Part shown: positions 34,505 to 46,327 of the stretch, one piece after another
How positions within the stretch are numbered: the stretch's first letter is position 1
How the letters are laid out: every line of letters begins with the position of its first letter
NCBI GenBank assembly: GCA_017979445.1
Contig: CM030706.1
Coordinates: forward strand, 14,246,967-14,310,966
Direction of reading: 5' to 3'
Source: Akebia trifoliata
Lineage: Eukaryota; Streptophyta; Magnoliopsida; Ranunculales; Lardizabalaceae
Length of the DNA: 64,000 nucleotides
Position numbers and translations under genes: made by a program
The notes under the pieces: model-generated
The model's input: only the letters and a program-made list of their open reading frames with translations
What the model was told of the DNA's origin: nothing
Database searches by the model: none

Positions 34505-36470
34505 GGCACATTGTTTCTGCGAGAGGGATTGAAGTAGATAGAGCAAAAGTAGGTTTAATTGAAAAGTTACAAACTCCTAGAATAGTCAAAGAAATTAGGT
34601 TATGTAGACTTTTACCATAAATTCATTAAAGATTTTGAAAAAATCTTGAAGCCTTTATCTTAACTCTTAGGCAAGGATGTTTCTTTCATGTTCTCAAAAT
34701 CATGCATTTCCGTATTCAACAAGGTTAAGTTCAAGTTAACCTCGGCACCCATCATTCAACCTCTAAATTGGAACATTCCATTTGAGGTTATGTCCGACAC
34801 TTCGGATTATGTTATAGGTGTTGTTTTAGGTTAGTGAATAGATAAACATCCTCATGTTATCCAGTACTCCAATAAAACCCTCAGTGATATTTAGTTGAAC
34901 TACTCTACAATAGAGAAGAAAGTGTTAACAATAGTCTATGCAGTTGATAAATTCCATCCCTACTTAAAAAGATCAAAAGTCGTGATTTACATAGACCATG
35001 TTACATTTAAGTATCTTTTATCAAAAAAGAATTATAAAGTAAGGTTTGTCTGTTAGATTCTGCTCTTACAAGAGTTCGATCTCGAGATCCAAGACCAAAA
35101 GAGTGTAGAGAATGTCGTAGTTGATCATCTATCTAAGATAGTCACTGAGGCATTTGATGAATCTTTACCCATTTCTAAATCCTTTTCTGATGAGTAACTT
35201 ATGCAAATCTCTAATTCTGATCCTCCGTGGTATGCTAACATTGTCAACTACCTAGTTACAAGTCAATTGCTAGTCTCAATAACTACGCAAGAAAAAATCC
35301 ATCTCCTTTCAAAAATGAAATGTTATTCTAGGATGAATCATACTTATTCAAGTATTGTCCCGACAAAATCTTTAGACGTTGTGTTCCAACATGTGAGCAA
35401 GCCAATATCATAGAGTTTTGTCATAATCATGCTTGTGGAAGGCACTTCAGTGGTAAGAAAACTACTTCAAAAATCTTGTAGTGCAGTTTCTTCTGATCTT
35501 CTATTTTTTGAAATACCCATAAGTTTAACAAATCTTGTAATCGATGTCAGAAATTAGGAAAATTTTTCGAAAGAAACAAAATAACTCATAATCTTATCTT
35601 GATCATTTAGATTTTTGATGTTTGGGACATAGATTTTATGAGATCCTTTTCTATCTCCCAAAGTTACTAGTATATCCTCGTTGTCATTAATTACGTATCC
35701 AAATGAGTAGAAATAGTAGCTTATTAAAAAAACAAGCACAAGGTAGTGATCAACTTTGTCAAGTAAACTATCTTAACAAGATTTAGTATTCCATAAGCTA
35801 TTATAAGTGATGGTGGTTCACATTTCTATAATAAAATATTTGCAGCATTGATGATGTGGACAAGTATAGATTTCTAACAGGGAAATCAAAATCATTTTGA
35901 AAAAAATAGTCAATCCTTCACAAAAAGATTGGTCTTTGAGATTAAATGACTCACTATGGGCCTATCGAACTGCTTTCAAAACACGAATAGAGATGTCCCC
36001 CTACCGATTAATTTTTAGTAAGACCTGTCATCTCCCTGTAGAACTTAAGCATCGAGCATATTGGGCAATCAAGCACCTCAACTTTGATCTCGATAAAGCC
36101 GATGAAAATTGTAAATTACAACTCAATGAATTAGAAGAGATTAGAAATGACTCTTATGATTGTGGTAAATGTTACAAACTGCATACAAATTTTTATCATG
36201 ATAAGCATATTCTACGATGAAATTTTGAGTCTAATAAAGAGTTTTGTTCTATAACAATAGACTCCACCTTTTTTCTAGAAAATTTAAATTTGTTGGACTA
36301 GCCCTTTTATTATCCAAATAGTTTACCACCATGGTGTTATTGAATTTATTAATCCTAAGGACGGATCCATTTTCAAAGTGAATGGCCAACGTCTCAAATC
36401 ATATCTCGAGTGTGTACCACCAGAGGAAGTTCTTCTCCTCAATGAATCGATTTATTAGGGTTAACAGAAT
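34505..36470 (+). pseudogene. pol: Athila D pol: RT end, RNase H and integrase, heavily mutated
   Basis: Co-linear with the pol of element E but full of stops. RT connection ('[17 protein letters not shown]') starts near 34515. RNase H-type text follows, then 'ADIV/ANIVNYLVT' near 35235. The integrase zinc-finger region '[17 protein letters not shown]' is at 35411-35461, 'FDVWDIDFM' near 35615 and '[19 protein letters not shown]' near 35793. One long open piece (35897-36220) covers '[29 protein letters not shown]' to 'DKHILR', and the C-terminal module 'VNGQRLKSYLE' lies near 36385. Gag, protease and the front of RT are missing. A segment carrying the second catalytic Asp-to-Glu interval is deleted near 35855, after 'AALM'. 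Non-functional. Confidence 0.85.
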
Positions 36471-36639
36471 TTTCGTCTAGCTGAAGACATTAGACTTAAC
36501 ATTTCTGATAAGCAACCTCTTCTTTTCCTTTTTTTTTATAGTAATTTTAGAAGTTTTGGATGAATACTGTAGTTTTCGCTTCAGTTAGACCTAGAACTTG
36601 GCCCTTTCCCTTATCGGGAATAATTATCGATTCGGAACC
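36471..36639 (+). other. Spacer after Athila D pol
   Basis: Non-coding, T-rich. Corresponds in position to the start of the region after pol in element E. Confidence 0.4.
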
Positions 36640-38350
36640 CGAGTAGTAAGTTTTAAAAGAAAAATCATTATTGGTCTCATATGTTTAAGGTTGCACAACA
36701 CTTAGCAGAAAGGAATGGTCTACCTATCAATAGGTTTATTCCCTGTTGGCCTTTTTTAAATAGTCACCAATGAATCGGGACGGCATACCCGATGTACCCA
36801 AGTTTTATGTGCTAAAAAGTGACGAGTTGATCCCTTACCACATTAAGCGATACTCATAGCTACCTTCCCATCCAAATCTTAGGAAATTAGTTTTTTCTTT
36901 AGCATTTCTTTTCTTTTGATTTTTAGGATTCTTTTTAGCAAGTTAGAATTGCCTTAATTTGTATTTCTTAGCAATTTAGGATTTTTTTTGTCTAAATGGT
37001 AATTTGGGAATTTCCAATCAACCTTAAACCAAATAAGAAGCCCTAATTTTTAACTTTTCTCCTCCATCTCCATTTTCAAATTTGTCCAAAATCATAGCCA
37101 TCAAGAATACATTTTTTTGATTTTTTTCCTCAGTCATTTTTGTACAATTCAAAGATAATCAACGTAGTCAACATCAAATTACGACCAGCTCGCAGTCACT
37201 ACATCATCAGATCTATCACATTCATTATGCACATTCAGTATTCACTACATCGCAATCTTTTAATCAGCAAGCACAGTCAAATTTTTGAAAATCAATTATT
37301 TTCTCTTCCTGATTATAGTGGTGCCCATTGCTTCTTCCAAACTAATAATTTTTTAGGAGTTTGATTTTGGCCATTACTTCTAAGGCATTAATGGAACATG
37401 GTTTCATAAGACCATCTGACAAGGATGGAGTAATTTTCTCTACATTATGTTTGAATTCTATTGCAAAGAATTAGTGAGAGAATTTTATGCTTCCATTGTT
37501 TTGAGCAATCCCATCATTCCTTCGCTCACCATCTAGTTCTGTGGCATCACGTTTGCCATTAGTTTTGAAGATATCCACACGATCTCAGGCATTCTGTAAG
37601 TTGAGGATGAAACTTGCCAAACCCATCATCTATTTGAATTTTTTATTACACGATAGGGTCTTGATTCGCAACGTATTAGCAAGAGGAGTGGATGATTACT
37701 ATCAAAGAGCTTTCAAGATAATCAATATCTTTGTTGGCGATGGGTGGCATCAAACATCTTAGGGATGTAGAATAATACTTTGTTCTTTGAAAAACACATA
37801 TACATCATACATGAGATCCAGACTAGGGATCTCATTTTTTGCGAGTCCCGTCTCATCTTAGAAACTTTGATCAATGCCTATGTCAAGCCCAAGAAGGGGC
37901 GTTCGTTGGTTTTCCCACACTTAGTCTGTTAGATTCTTGATAAGCGTATGGGAGTGCCAACGGTAGTTCTAGCACCCCAAGGCGAGATGATCCAGCTTTC
38001 AAAATTCAATGGTACACTGTATTTCGTTGAGTGTGCCCTAGATGGTAGCCAATACCTGAGCACTTTGAAGAGCACGGGAGCCCTCATGGTTATGAGTGCC
38101 CAAGATAAGAGTTTGATGAGGTCGAAACGAGTAAAGCTAGATCATCTAGCCTAGATTTTGAAGACACATCCTTCTTAGATGATGTCAAACCACGTTCCTT
38201 CCAGAAGGCATTTACAAAAACTTTCAAGGGGAAGGGTAAACTGTATAAAGAATAGAAGGTGTTGCATCGATGACTCGATGCGGTTAAATAACCCAACTAG
38301 ATGCAAGAGTTTAAGATAGCCATTGCTAGAGGCAGAACTCATAGGGATTA
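36640..38350 (+). pseudogene. Degraded third ORF (env-region ORF) of Athila D
   Basis: Short frames (37541-37762 and 37948-38154), with readable pieces between them, give fragments such as a 'L.REFYAS'-like segment near 37470 and 'LVFPHLVC.ILDKRMGVPTVV' near 37910-37965. This resembles the 'putative plant transposon protein' often encoded between pol and the 3' LTR in Athila-group elements, the place where an envelope-like ORF can be found. No transmembrane segment or intact frame is visible. Element E has no counterpart, so D carried an ORF that E lacks. Family assignment is tentative. Confidence 0.4.
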
Positions 38351-39990
38351 GACGTTTAATTAAATATTTCATTAGGCATTTTTAGTATTATATTTTTATT
38401 AGAATTTGTTTTTAGTAGTTTTTATGTTTATCTAAATGTTGTATTATCCATGTTTTATTTCAAAAATAGTTTTTTTTGCATTATTTTCCAAAAATCCTTT
38501 TATTTTTCATAGTTATTTCGTCTTGTACTAGTTTACACAGTGTTGGTTGAAAATACTGATTTGTATTTTTTCGACATAGCTTAAGAACCAATTACCTAAA
38601 CTATGATCACAATATCTTTCATGCTGCTTCTGGCATCATATAACATGATCACGATTAATACGACAGATACAATCGATGCTGTGACAGTGGTGAGTGGTGT
38701 GTTGTCTCATTTCATTGGACATTGTGTTTATATCACAAAACTATAGGATTGTTTTCAGGTGCTGTCCAATCCGCTTCATTTCCTTTTGTCAATTTCAATT
38801 TGTATATGCATGTGCATACTAAAATATTGAGGACAATATTATGTTTAAGTTTAGGGGTATAGGATAGGATTTCCACCTATTTTCTATTAGTTTCTATTAT
38901 TTTCTATTAAAAAAATTAAATAAATAATTGAAAATTTTGAAAATTTTTGAATAATATTTCAGTGGCAACTTTGTTATATTTTGTTTAATATCTTAGCTTG
39001 TATCTGTAAGCACTTAGTTAAAAATACTAAATCAGTCTTTGGGTGGAAGCTTTGATCTGAATTCTCCATTCATGTTTTTCTTAAACAAAAATTAGAGTAA
39101 AGTTATCTTTTGTTTATAGTTACTTCTAATAAGGTTACCAAGAATCGAGGTTGAATTGAGTGAGATTGTTACCTTCTTTCTACCTAGAGTATAAAAAAAA
39201 TTGGGGTTGATGAACTTTCACTTGTTCATTCGGTTAGCTAATTAGAAGAAAAATAAAACTGATTTAATATATCATGAACAACAACCATTGAATTAGACTA
39301 GGTACCTTAAAAAGAGTTGCTTTTTTTTCTTTAAAAAAGGTGAAAAAATGAGTAGAAAATGAAAAGAAAAATCAAAAGAGAAAGAGAAAGAAAAAGAAAA
39401 ACATCTCTTGAAGCAAAAAAGAAAGAAATATTCAAAAGAATCGAAATAGAAAAGTTTAGAATTTCAGTAGGGTGAAAAGCATCAAGTATAAAAACGTGAA
39501 TACGCTAGAATATCACAGATAAAGTCCTTAGAGGTATTAAAGTGAACATCTACATTTTTCACAACCCCAGACATGGTGCTAAGTTTAGAATTAAATCCTA
39601 AGTTGATAGAATTATTCCAGATTATTTAGAAGGTTGAAACTCATTCTAGGAAACCGAATCTCTAAAGTTTCTAAGTTAGAATCATTATATCTTAAAGGTC
39701 AATTTAAGTCTAAGTTTTGACATAAAGAAATAAGAATTGAGATTCCATATCAAGTATTACCTCCAAATGACTGACAAATCTTAAAAGAACTTATGTTTTT
39801 AAATATAAGTGTTGATTTTAATTATTATTATTTCTGAAGTGATTTCAAATTTTGTGGGTATATTCTCTTCAAAGTCTCACGAGTCAAACTCATCCACTAG
39901 GGGTAACCTAGCGATTTAAAGGCTTGTTACATTCGCTAAACGCAGATGTGATGCCTGCAAAAGTGGCAAAGTTAGTTTTTAAGGGACTAA
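38351..39990 (+). other. 3' non-coding region of Athila D, with an internal polypurine-like site
   Basis: About 1.6 kb without genes. It contains TTGAGGACAATATTATG followed by TTTAAGTTTAGGGGTA (38827-38858), which corresponds to the same words in E at 46115-46150. It is rich in A/G near 39340-39450. Confidence 0.6.
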
Positions 39991-40010
39991 AAAAAATAAG
40001 TTTGGGGATG
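39991..40010 (+). other. Polypurine tract of Athila D
   Basis: AAAAAATAAGTTTGGGGATG directly before the LTR start TGATCAATG. Matches the AAGTTTGGGGGTG tract of element E. Confidence 0.75.
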
Positions 40011-41345
40011 TGATCAATGTCTTAAAATATTGATTTATCCACACTTTTCCTAGGCATTTATCCCGATTTCTATCCTTATTTCATTAGATTAGGTAAATAA
40101 TTATGTTAAACCTCAATTTATCACATTATATGTTATACATGCTAATTAGGCTTAATTACTGAAAATAACTGTATTTATCAAAAAACTGATCACGTGTGTT
40201 CATTGTACAAGTCAATGAAAAAATCATCAAGATAAACACCAAATCAATCAATAAAAAGTGTATCACAATCTAGAAGACCAATCAAGCTTCCATGCAAAAT
40301 TGAATATCAGGATGTCTCCATATCAATATGGTACAATCCAAGATCAATGTGGCATAGTCCTTTTCAAATGGAATGCCCTAAAATTGCTTTAGTGTGCTCC
40401 GCACGTGAGATTATACGCACGAGTGATAACGACTATTTTTTTTTATCATTCTAGAGCACCTCAAGTCTATAAATAGATCATTTTCCCAATTAGGAAAGAG
40501 TTATTGGGCCCTTGTCCCTTCTCTTTTCTCCTCCCAATGCCCTTGGCATCTTCTTTGTAATTTTATATTTTTTAGATATGTTTTATTTCAGCCACTTCTG
40601 TAATTTCTCAGATAAGGAGATAGTGTATATTAGTTACCACATGAATACAAGTATTAGTTTCATTACTTCTTCTTGTATCCTTGTAATAACCATAAGCTAG
40701 ACTCCCTTCATTAGTGAGAGGAACAAGCATAAAAGAAAGCTTTTAAGTTTGTATTTATATTCTTTATCCTTCCATATTCTTTATGATTATAGAGTTCTCT
40801 TCAAAGCTTTATCCAACTCTAATGGATCAAAGTTTTAGATGAATCTCTACACCTTTTATACTTAACTTAGATATTTTATGCTTAGATAAAATCAAGATAA
40901 AACATGTTTAATTCAGATAATTGATAGTAGGGATTTCACACATTAGTAAGTAAAGGAGTCCTAACTATAGCAATATTTCAAGCTTCATGCCATATCTTTC
41001 AATCCAAGGAGCTCACACCAAGCCCCTGGGGTTGAGTACGAAGAAAGACAGACTTAAATATAGTTTTATTTGATAATCCTAGGTTACTCTAATCACTAAT
41101 GACTTTATTTTCTTGTTTCTTAGTATAAATTTCCTTTCTATTATATTATTTTCCAATAACATTTACTCTCCATTTTATTTTATAAAAATATAAAAATAGA
41201 TTTTAAATTTGTAACTTAGATTAACTTCATTTTGATTAGCTTGGTAACATCCCCCCTTTCTCTTGGGTTCGATCCCTTACTTGCCCACAAGCTAAAGAGA
41301 ATATAAAAAATATTAATTTATGATGAGATTATAATGACGACATCA
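40011..41345 (+). mobile_element. 3' LTR of Athila element D (complete)
   Basis: Starts TGATCAATGTC, ends GACGACATCA, with TATA box CTATAAATAGA at 40467-40477. Its length (1335 bp) and its internal words (GGCTTAATTA near 40148, GGGTTCGATCCCTTACTTG near 41264) show it to be a diverged relative, in opposite orientation, of the family-E LTR. It is followed by AACCT, which agrees at four of five bases with GACCT before the truncated 5' LTR at 13637. This closes the 27.7-kb D insertion. Confidence 0.9.
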
Positions 41346-43821
41346 AACCTCGTGGTGTAATTGCTTGTAGAGTGTCCTATTGCTTAAGAAGAATCGTCTT
41401 GTTAATCGTTTAATTGTTCTTTTTCAACTTTTTTAACTTTTGGAGGGTAGGTTCTATTTTCTAAATAAGCTTGATATCGAATAACTATGGAGTTTCTATT
41501 TCTGCATCCTTATCTTAATTGGTAAATAATAAGCTGGCTCATCTTGAATCCTTATCTCCAAGGGATAGATAGTTATTTCTTCAATGATTTTGCTCATAGA
41601 GGCCAATGTTGCAAATGTGTCTGCAAACTGATTTTTCACCCTTGACATGTAATTGAAGTGATTCGAGAAAAATTAGTACTTAGTTCTTTGATATACTTAT
41701 AGTACGATACTAGTCTCTATTCTTGTGTCTACCATTCACCGGTAGTCTAGTAGACAACTAGACTAGAGTCTCCAAATACATTGATCTTGCTGGCTTCCAT
41801 CTCTACTACTGCCTTAAGACCCACTATGCATGCCTCTTATTTTGCTTGATTATTTGTGCACTGAAAACGTAGCCTGACTGTTTTGGGCAGATGTGATCCA
41901 TTAGGTTTCACTAAAATAGTCCTGATCTCATTACCCTTCTAATTGATTGCACCATCAAAATACAATTTCCAACCTGGTTCGTCTTCATCTTCCTCTATTG
42001 TTTTAAAAAAGAATGGCTTCATTTGGAAAGCTGGTCTTCAACGGTTTGTAATTTGGAAGAGGGTGCTCTATTATATGGTCTGCGATAGCCTGCCCCTTGA
42101 TTGCCTTTTGCGTGACATATTCGATATCAAACTCTAATAGTAATAGTTGCCACTTAGCAGTGCGATCAGCGAGTGCAAGTTTCTCAAACTAGTACCCAAT
42201 GGATCCATCCTAACAATAAGTTGTACTTTATAGCTTAGCAAATAATGGTGTAATCTTTGAAATACCCAAACTAGGGTGCAACATGTCCTCTCAAGCTGAG
42301 AATACCTTATCTTGTAATCTGTAAACTTTTTGTTGAGGTAGTATATCATCTTTTCCTTACAATCCATCTCATCATGCTGCCCTAGTACACACTCCATAGA
42401 TGTTTCAAAAACTGACAGGTACATTAACAAAAGTCTCCTTAGGGTTGGGGGAACGAAGACTGGAGGACTGAGTAGATAATTCTTGATTTTTTCAAGTACT
42501 TCCTGACAGTCGTTGTTCCATTTTAAAGATTCATTCTTCCTTAAGAGTTTGAAAACAAGTTCACAGATTGATGTGAGTTGTATACTAAACCTACTTTATG
42601 TATTGATTCTTTCCTAAGAAACCTCGTATTTTTACTTTTGTTTCTGGTGCTGGCATTTCAATAATTTCTTTTACTTTAGCTGGATCTACTTCAATACCTC
42701 TTCGAATTATGATGAAACCTAGTAACTTCCCTGAAGTTGTCCCAAATATATACTTTGAATAATTAAGCCTTAAATTGAACTTCCTTAGATGATAAAAAAA
42801 TTTGTGTAAGTTGATGAGGTATTTTCTTCCAAATCAGACTTAACGATCATATCATCCACATAGACCTTCATATCTTTGTGAATTATATCATAAAAGATAG
42901 CAGTCATGGCTCGCTGATAGGTTGCGCTAGTATTTTGAGATCGAATGGCATAACGTATAATGAAAAATACTCCAAGGTGTGATAAATGCAATCTTCTCTT
43001 GATCCTCTTCTATCATCTTGATCTGATTGTAACTATTTGTCATGTCCTATTGTGTTATTGATGAGCGTGTCGATATGCGAAAGTAGGAAATCATTTTTCA
43101 GAGTAGCTTTATTCAAGTCTCTGTAATTTATACACATCCTTTATTTTCCATCTTTTTTGGTACTAGAACTTGTTTGCTAGCCATTCTAGATAAGTTGATA
43201 CTACTAAAAATCCTACTTGAATCTATTTTGTAATCTCATCTTTGACTTTGAGAGTTTATTCAAGTTTCAATCTCTTGAGTTTTTGCTTGATCGGCTTTGT
43301 ATTGGAAAGAATGAGTTGACGGTGTACTATAAGATCAGTGTTAAGCCCCAGCATATCTTGATAGGACCATGTGAACACATATTGGTATTGTCGAAGGAAT
43401 TCAATCATTTTCGTCTTTTGGGTTGGGATTAGAAGGGATCCGATGTTGACAAGAGATTTATTGAGTCTATTTCTTCAACATTTGTTTGATGCTCTTCCTC
43501 ATGACGTTCTACAAGCTTTTTCAGTTCTTTTGGCACATCGACCTCTTGTGCACCAAACTTTTTCTCAATCCCCATGAGATCAAAATTGGGTTCGAGGTTG
43601 CAATCATTTAGTTCCATATTCCCTGGCTTAGAAAACTTTACAAACTTTTGATTTTTTGATTTTTGATTTTTTTGATTTTATTACTAAGGATGGACCTTTT
43701 AAACCAATACCCTCTGAGGACAAAGGTCCATTAGGATCCTCAAGGGAAAAATTAGAAACTAACAACTTTTTTTTGGAGAACATAGCAGCCTCAAAGGTAA
43801 CTAGGACAATGTCCTAGTTAC
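41346..43821 (-). pseudogene. pol: RT and RNase H region of Tat-type retrotransposon T
   Basis: Minus-strand reading with several stops. A pre-RT segment lies at 43617-43429. The RT palm has 'ATYQRAMTAIFYDIIHKDMKVYVDDMIVKS' (about 42940-42840; catalytic YVDD). The RT/RNase H connection 'LGQHDEMDCKEKMIYYLNKKFTDYKIRYSQLERTCCTLVW' is at 42383-42262 (42430-42134 open). The RNase H core 'GWKLYFDGAIN' is near 41974, with 'NVFGDSSLVVY' near 41780. All are diagnostic of Tat/Ogre pol. It is bounded on the left by Athila D and on the right by Athila E (GTTAC at 43817-43821). The protease and gag continue at 54331 and the integrase at 13636. Confidence 0.9.
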
Positions 43822-45034
43822 TGATGAGACTATCGTTGTTCTTCTCACCGGAGTTAATAATAATCTTACGTTTACCTTACTTGTGGGGCAAGTAGAGGAT
43901 CGAACCTAAGAGAAAGGAGGAATAGAATTAAGCTAAGAAGATAAAATTCAAATTAACTAAAAGGAATTAAAACTGTTTTTCTTTGTATTTTTGAACTTAT
44001 AAGAAAATGTAAAATTACTAGAAAAGAAACTAAAGTAAGTGAAATTAAAAGCAAGTAAACTTATGAATTAAAACACCATTGGAGGTGGATCTACCTAAAA
44101 CATGTTAATGAGCAATTTCTAGTCTCTAGCCTTTTTATAACTCAATCATAAGGGCTTGGTGTTAGCTCCTTAGATCGGAAAGTTTTGCAATTAAAATGAA
44201 ATAAAGGAACCAAAACAAAGTAGAATTTCTTGAGAACTTCTTACTACAAATTATCTAATTTAAGCATACTTTATCTTGATCTAATCTAAGCATAAAGTAT
44301 CTATATTAAGAATAAAATGTGCAAGAAACTTAAAGAGAATTCATAAGCATTTTAAATAAAAGAAAGGCATAAAATTAGAAATAACACAAGAACTTGCTCT
44401 AGGCTTTTCCACTCTCCAATGGAGGGGAACTTAGCCTAATGTCATTGCAAGAGAGGGAAGATAAGAGATGAAAGAACTTTTCTTCATTTCATGGAGAAAA
44501 TTACAACTTCTTCTTCTTCTACTTCTTACAAGACTATTTAACCAAAAGAAAATAACTAGAAAATGAAAATACAAAAAATAAGAGAATAGGCTAAGAGCCT
44601 TAGATTAAAGGAGTCTTGGATAAGAGAACCAAGATGGGACCCTTTCTCTAGAAATGAAGGCTCTATTTATAGAGAAAAATGTGTGTAGAAGAGTCTAAAA
44701 GTAGCCTCCACTTTTCTTTGCACAAAAAGACAAAAGAGGAGAATATGAGTTAAGGATTAGGGCATTCCAAAGTGTTAGGGCATTCCAAAGTGGGCCCAAA
44801 TGCTTTTGCCTTGAGATTTTGATTCCAAATTGTTGATTTTCTGCACAAGAAACACACGTAATTAGATTTATCTAGTAAATGAATTTATTTATATATAATT
44901 AAGCCTAATTAACATGCAACGTGGTGGTTTGAGGCTTATCATGATTATTATCTTAATATAGAGAAATAGGTACAAAAATCAAGATAAATATCCAAAAAAT
45001 GTGCGTATAATTGAGTGTTTGGAGACACTCATCA
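43822..45034 (-). repeat. 3' LTR of Athila element E
   Basis: 1213 bp. Plus-strand ends TGATGAGACT and ACACTCATCA. Minus-strand TATA box CTCTATAAATAGAG at 44661-44674. It carries two copies of the 'TTAGGGCATTCCAAAG' unit near 44756-44791. Confidence 0.95.
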
Positions 45035-45050
45035 CACCCCCAAACTTACC
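45035..45050 (-). other. Polypurine tract of element E
   Basis: On the minus strand GGTAAGTTTGGGGGTG directly precedes the 3' LTR. Confidence 0.8.
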
Positions 45051-46052
45051 TTTTTCTAGTCCCTAGAAAATAAAACTGCCACTTTCGCAGGCACCTCGAC
45101 TGCATTTAGCGAATGCAGCAAGCCCTTGAACCGCTAGGTTACCCCTAGTGGACGAGTTTGACTCGTGAGGGTTTGCAGAAAATATACCCACAAAATTTGA
45201 AAAAACTTTGAAGTAAAAATAGTCAAAATCAAAACTTATATTGAAAAGCACAAGTCTTTTTTTTTGGTTTTGTCAATCAATTAGAAGTACTGCTTGGTAT
45301 AGAGTCCCAACCCTTATTTCTCTACGACAAAACTTAGACTTAAATTGACCTTTGAGCGATAGTGATTCTAACTTAGAAATTTAAGAGATTCGATTTCCCA
45401 AAATGAGTTTCAACCTTCTAACTACTCAAGAATAACTGGAGTAACTTAGGGTTTAATTCTAAACTTAGCATCCTGTCTGGGGTAGTGAGAAGTGTGGATA
45501 TTCACTTTAATACCTCTAAGGGGCTTTATCTGTGATATTCCAGTATACTCACATTTTTACACTTGATGGCTTTCACCCTACTAAAACTTTACATAAACTT
45601 TTGGATCTTTGACTTTTTCTCTTTTTTTTTTTTTTTTTTTTTACTTCTTCACTATTTTTCTAAGAAAAGTAGGCAGCCCTTTTCACGGTACCCAGTCTAA
45701 TTCAATGGTTGCTGTACAAGGTGTATACAGTCCAGTTCTGTTTTTCTTCTAATCAACCAACCAATTGAACAAGGAAGTCAAAGTTCATCAAACCTAGTTT
45801 TTCCTTAAACTCTAGGTAGAAAGAAGGTAACAAGCTCTTTTAATACAATCTAGACTCTTGGTAACCTTATTAGAAGTGACTATAAACCAAAAGATAACTT
45901 TGCTCTAATTTTTGCCTAAGAGAAACATAAATGGGGACTCCAGATCATAGCTTCCAATGAAAGACTGATTAAATATTTTCACTAAGTGCTTAAAAGATAC
46001 AAGCTAAGACTTTGAGAAAAATACAACAAAGTTGCCAACCAAATATTTTTCA

Positions 46053-46086
<34 letters not shown>

Positions 46087-46114
46087 GAAAATAATAAGTG
46101 GAAATCCAACCCAT
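45051..46114 (-). other. 3' non-coding region of element E
   Basis: About 1.06 kb with no gene, homologous to 38859-39990 of element D (for example the AGTCTTTCATTGGAAGC words near 45955-45970). It contains two long homopolymer runs, T at about 45618-45641 and T at about 46052-46079, which are likely places for assembly error. Confidence 0.75.
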
Positions 46115-46150
46115 ACACCCCCAAACTTAAACATTATATTGTCCTCAATA
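46115..46150 (-). other. Internal polypurine-like site of element E
   Basis: On the minus strand TTGAGGACAATATAATG is followed by TTTAAGTTTGGGGGTGT. The G-rich core repeats the true polypurine tract at 45035-45050, about 1.07 kb further in. The same second copy is found in element D (38827-38858). Confidence 0.7.
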
Positions 46151-46327
46151 TTTCAACATATACATGCAAAGGTAAAATTGAAATTGACAAAATGAAATGA
46201 AGTGGGTTAGATAGCACCTGAGAAAGACCTTATAGTCCTGTTGATATTTAACACAATGTCCCTTGAAGTGCATGGATTGCCTCCCAGAAGCGCTAAGTTT
46301 AACGTCTTTAGCTAGACGAAAACATAG

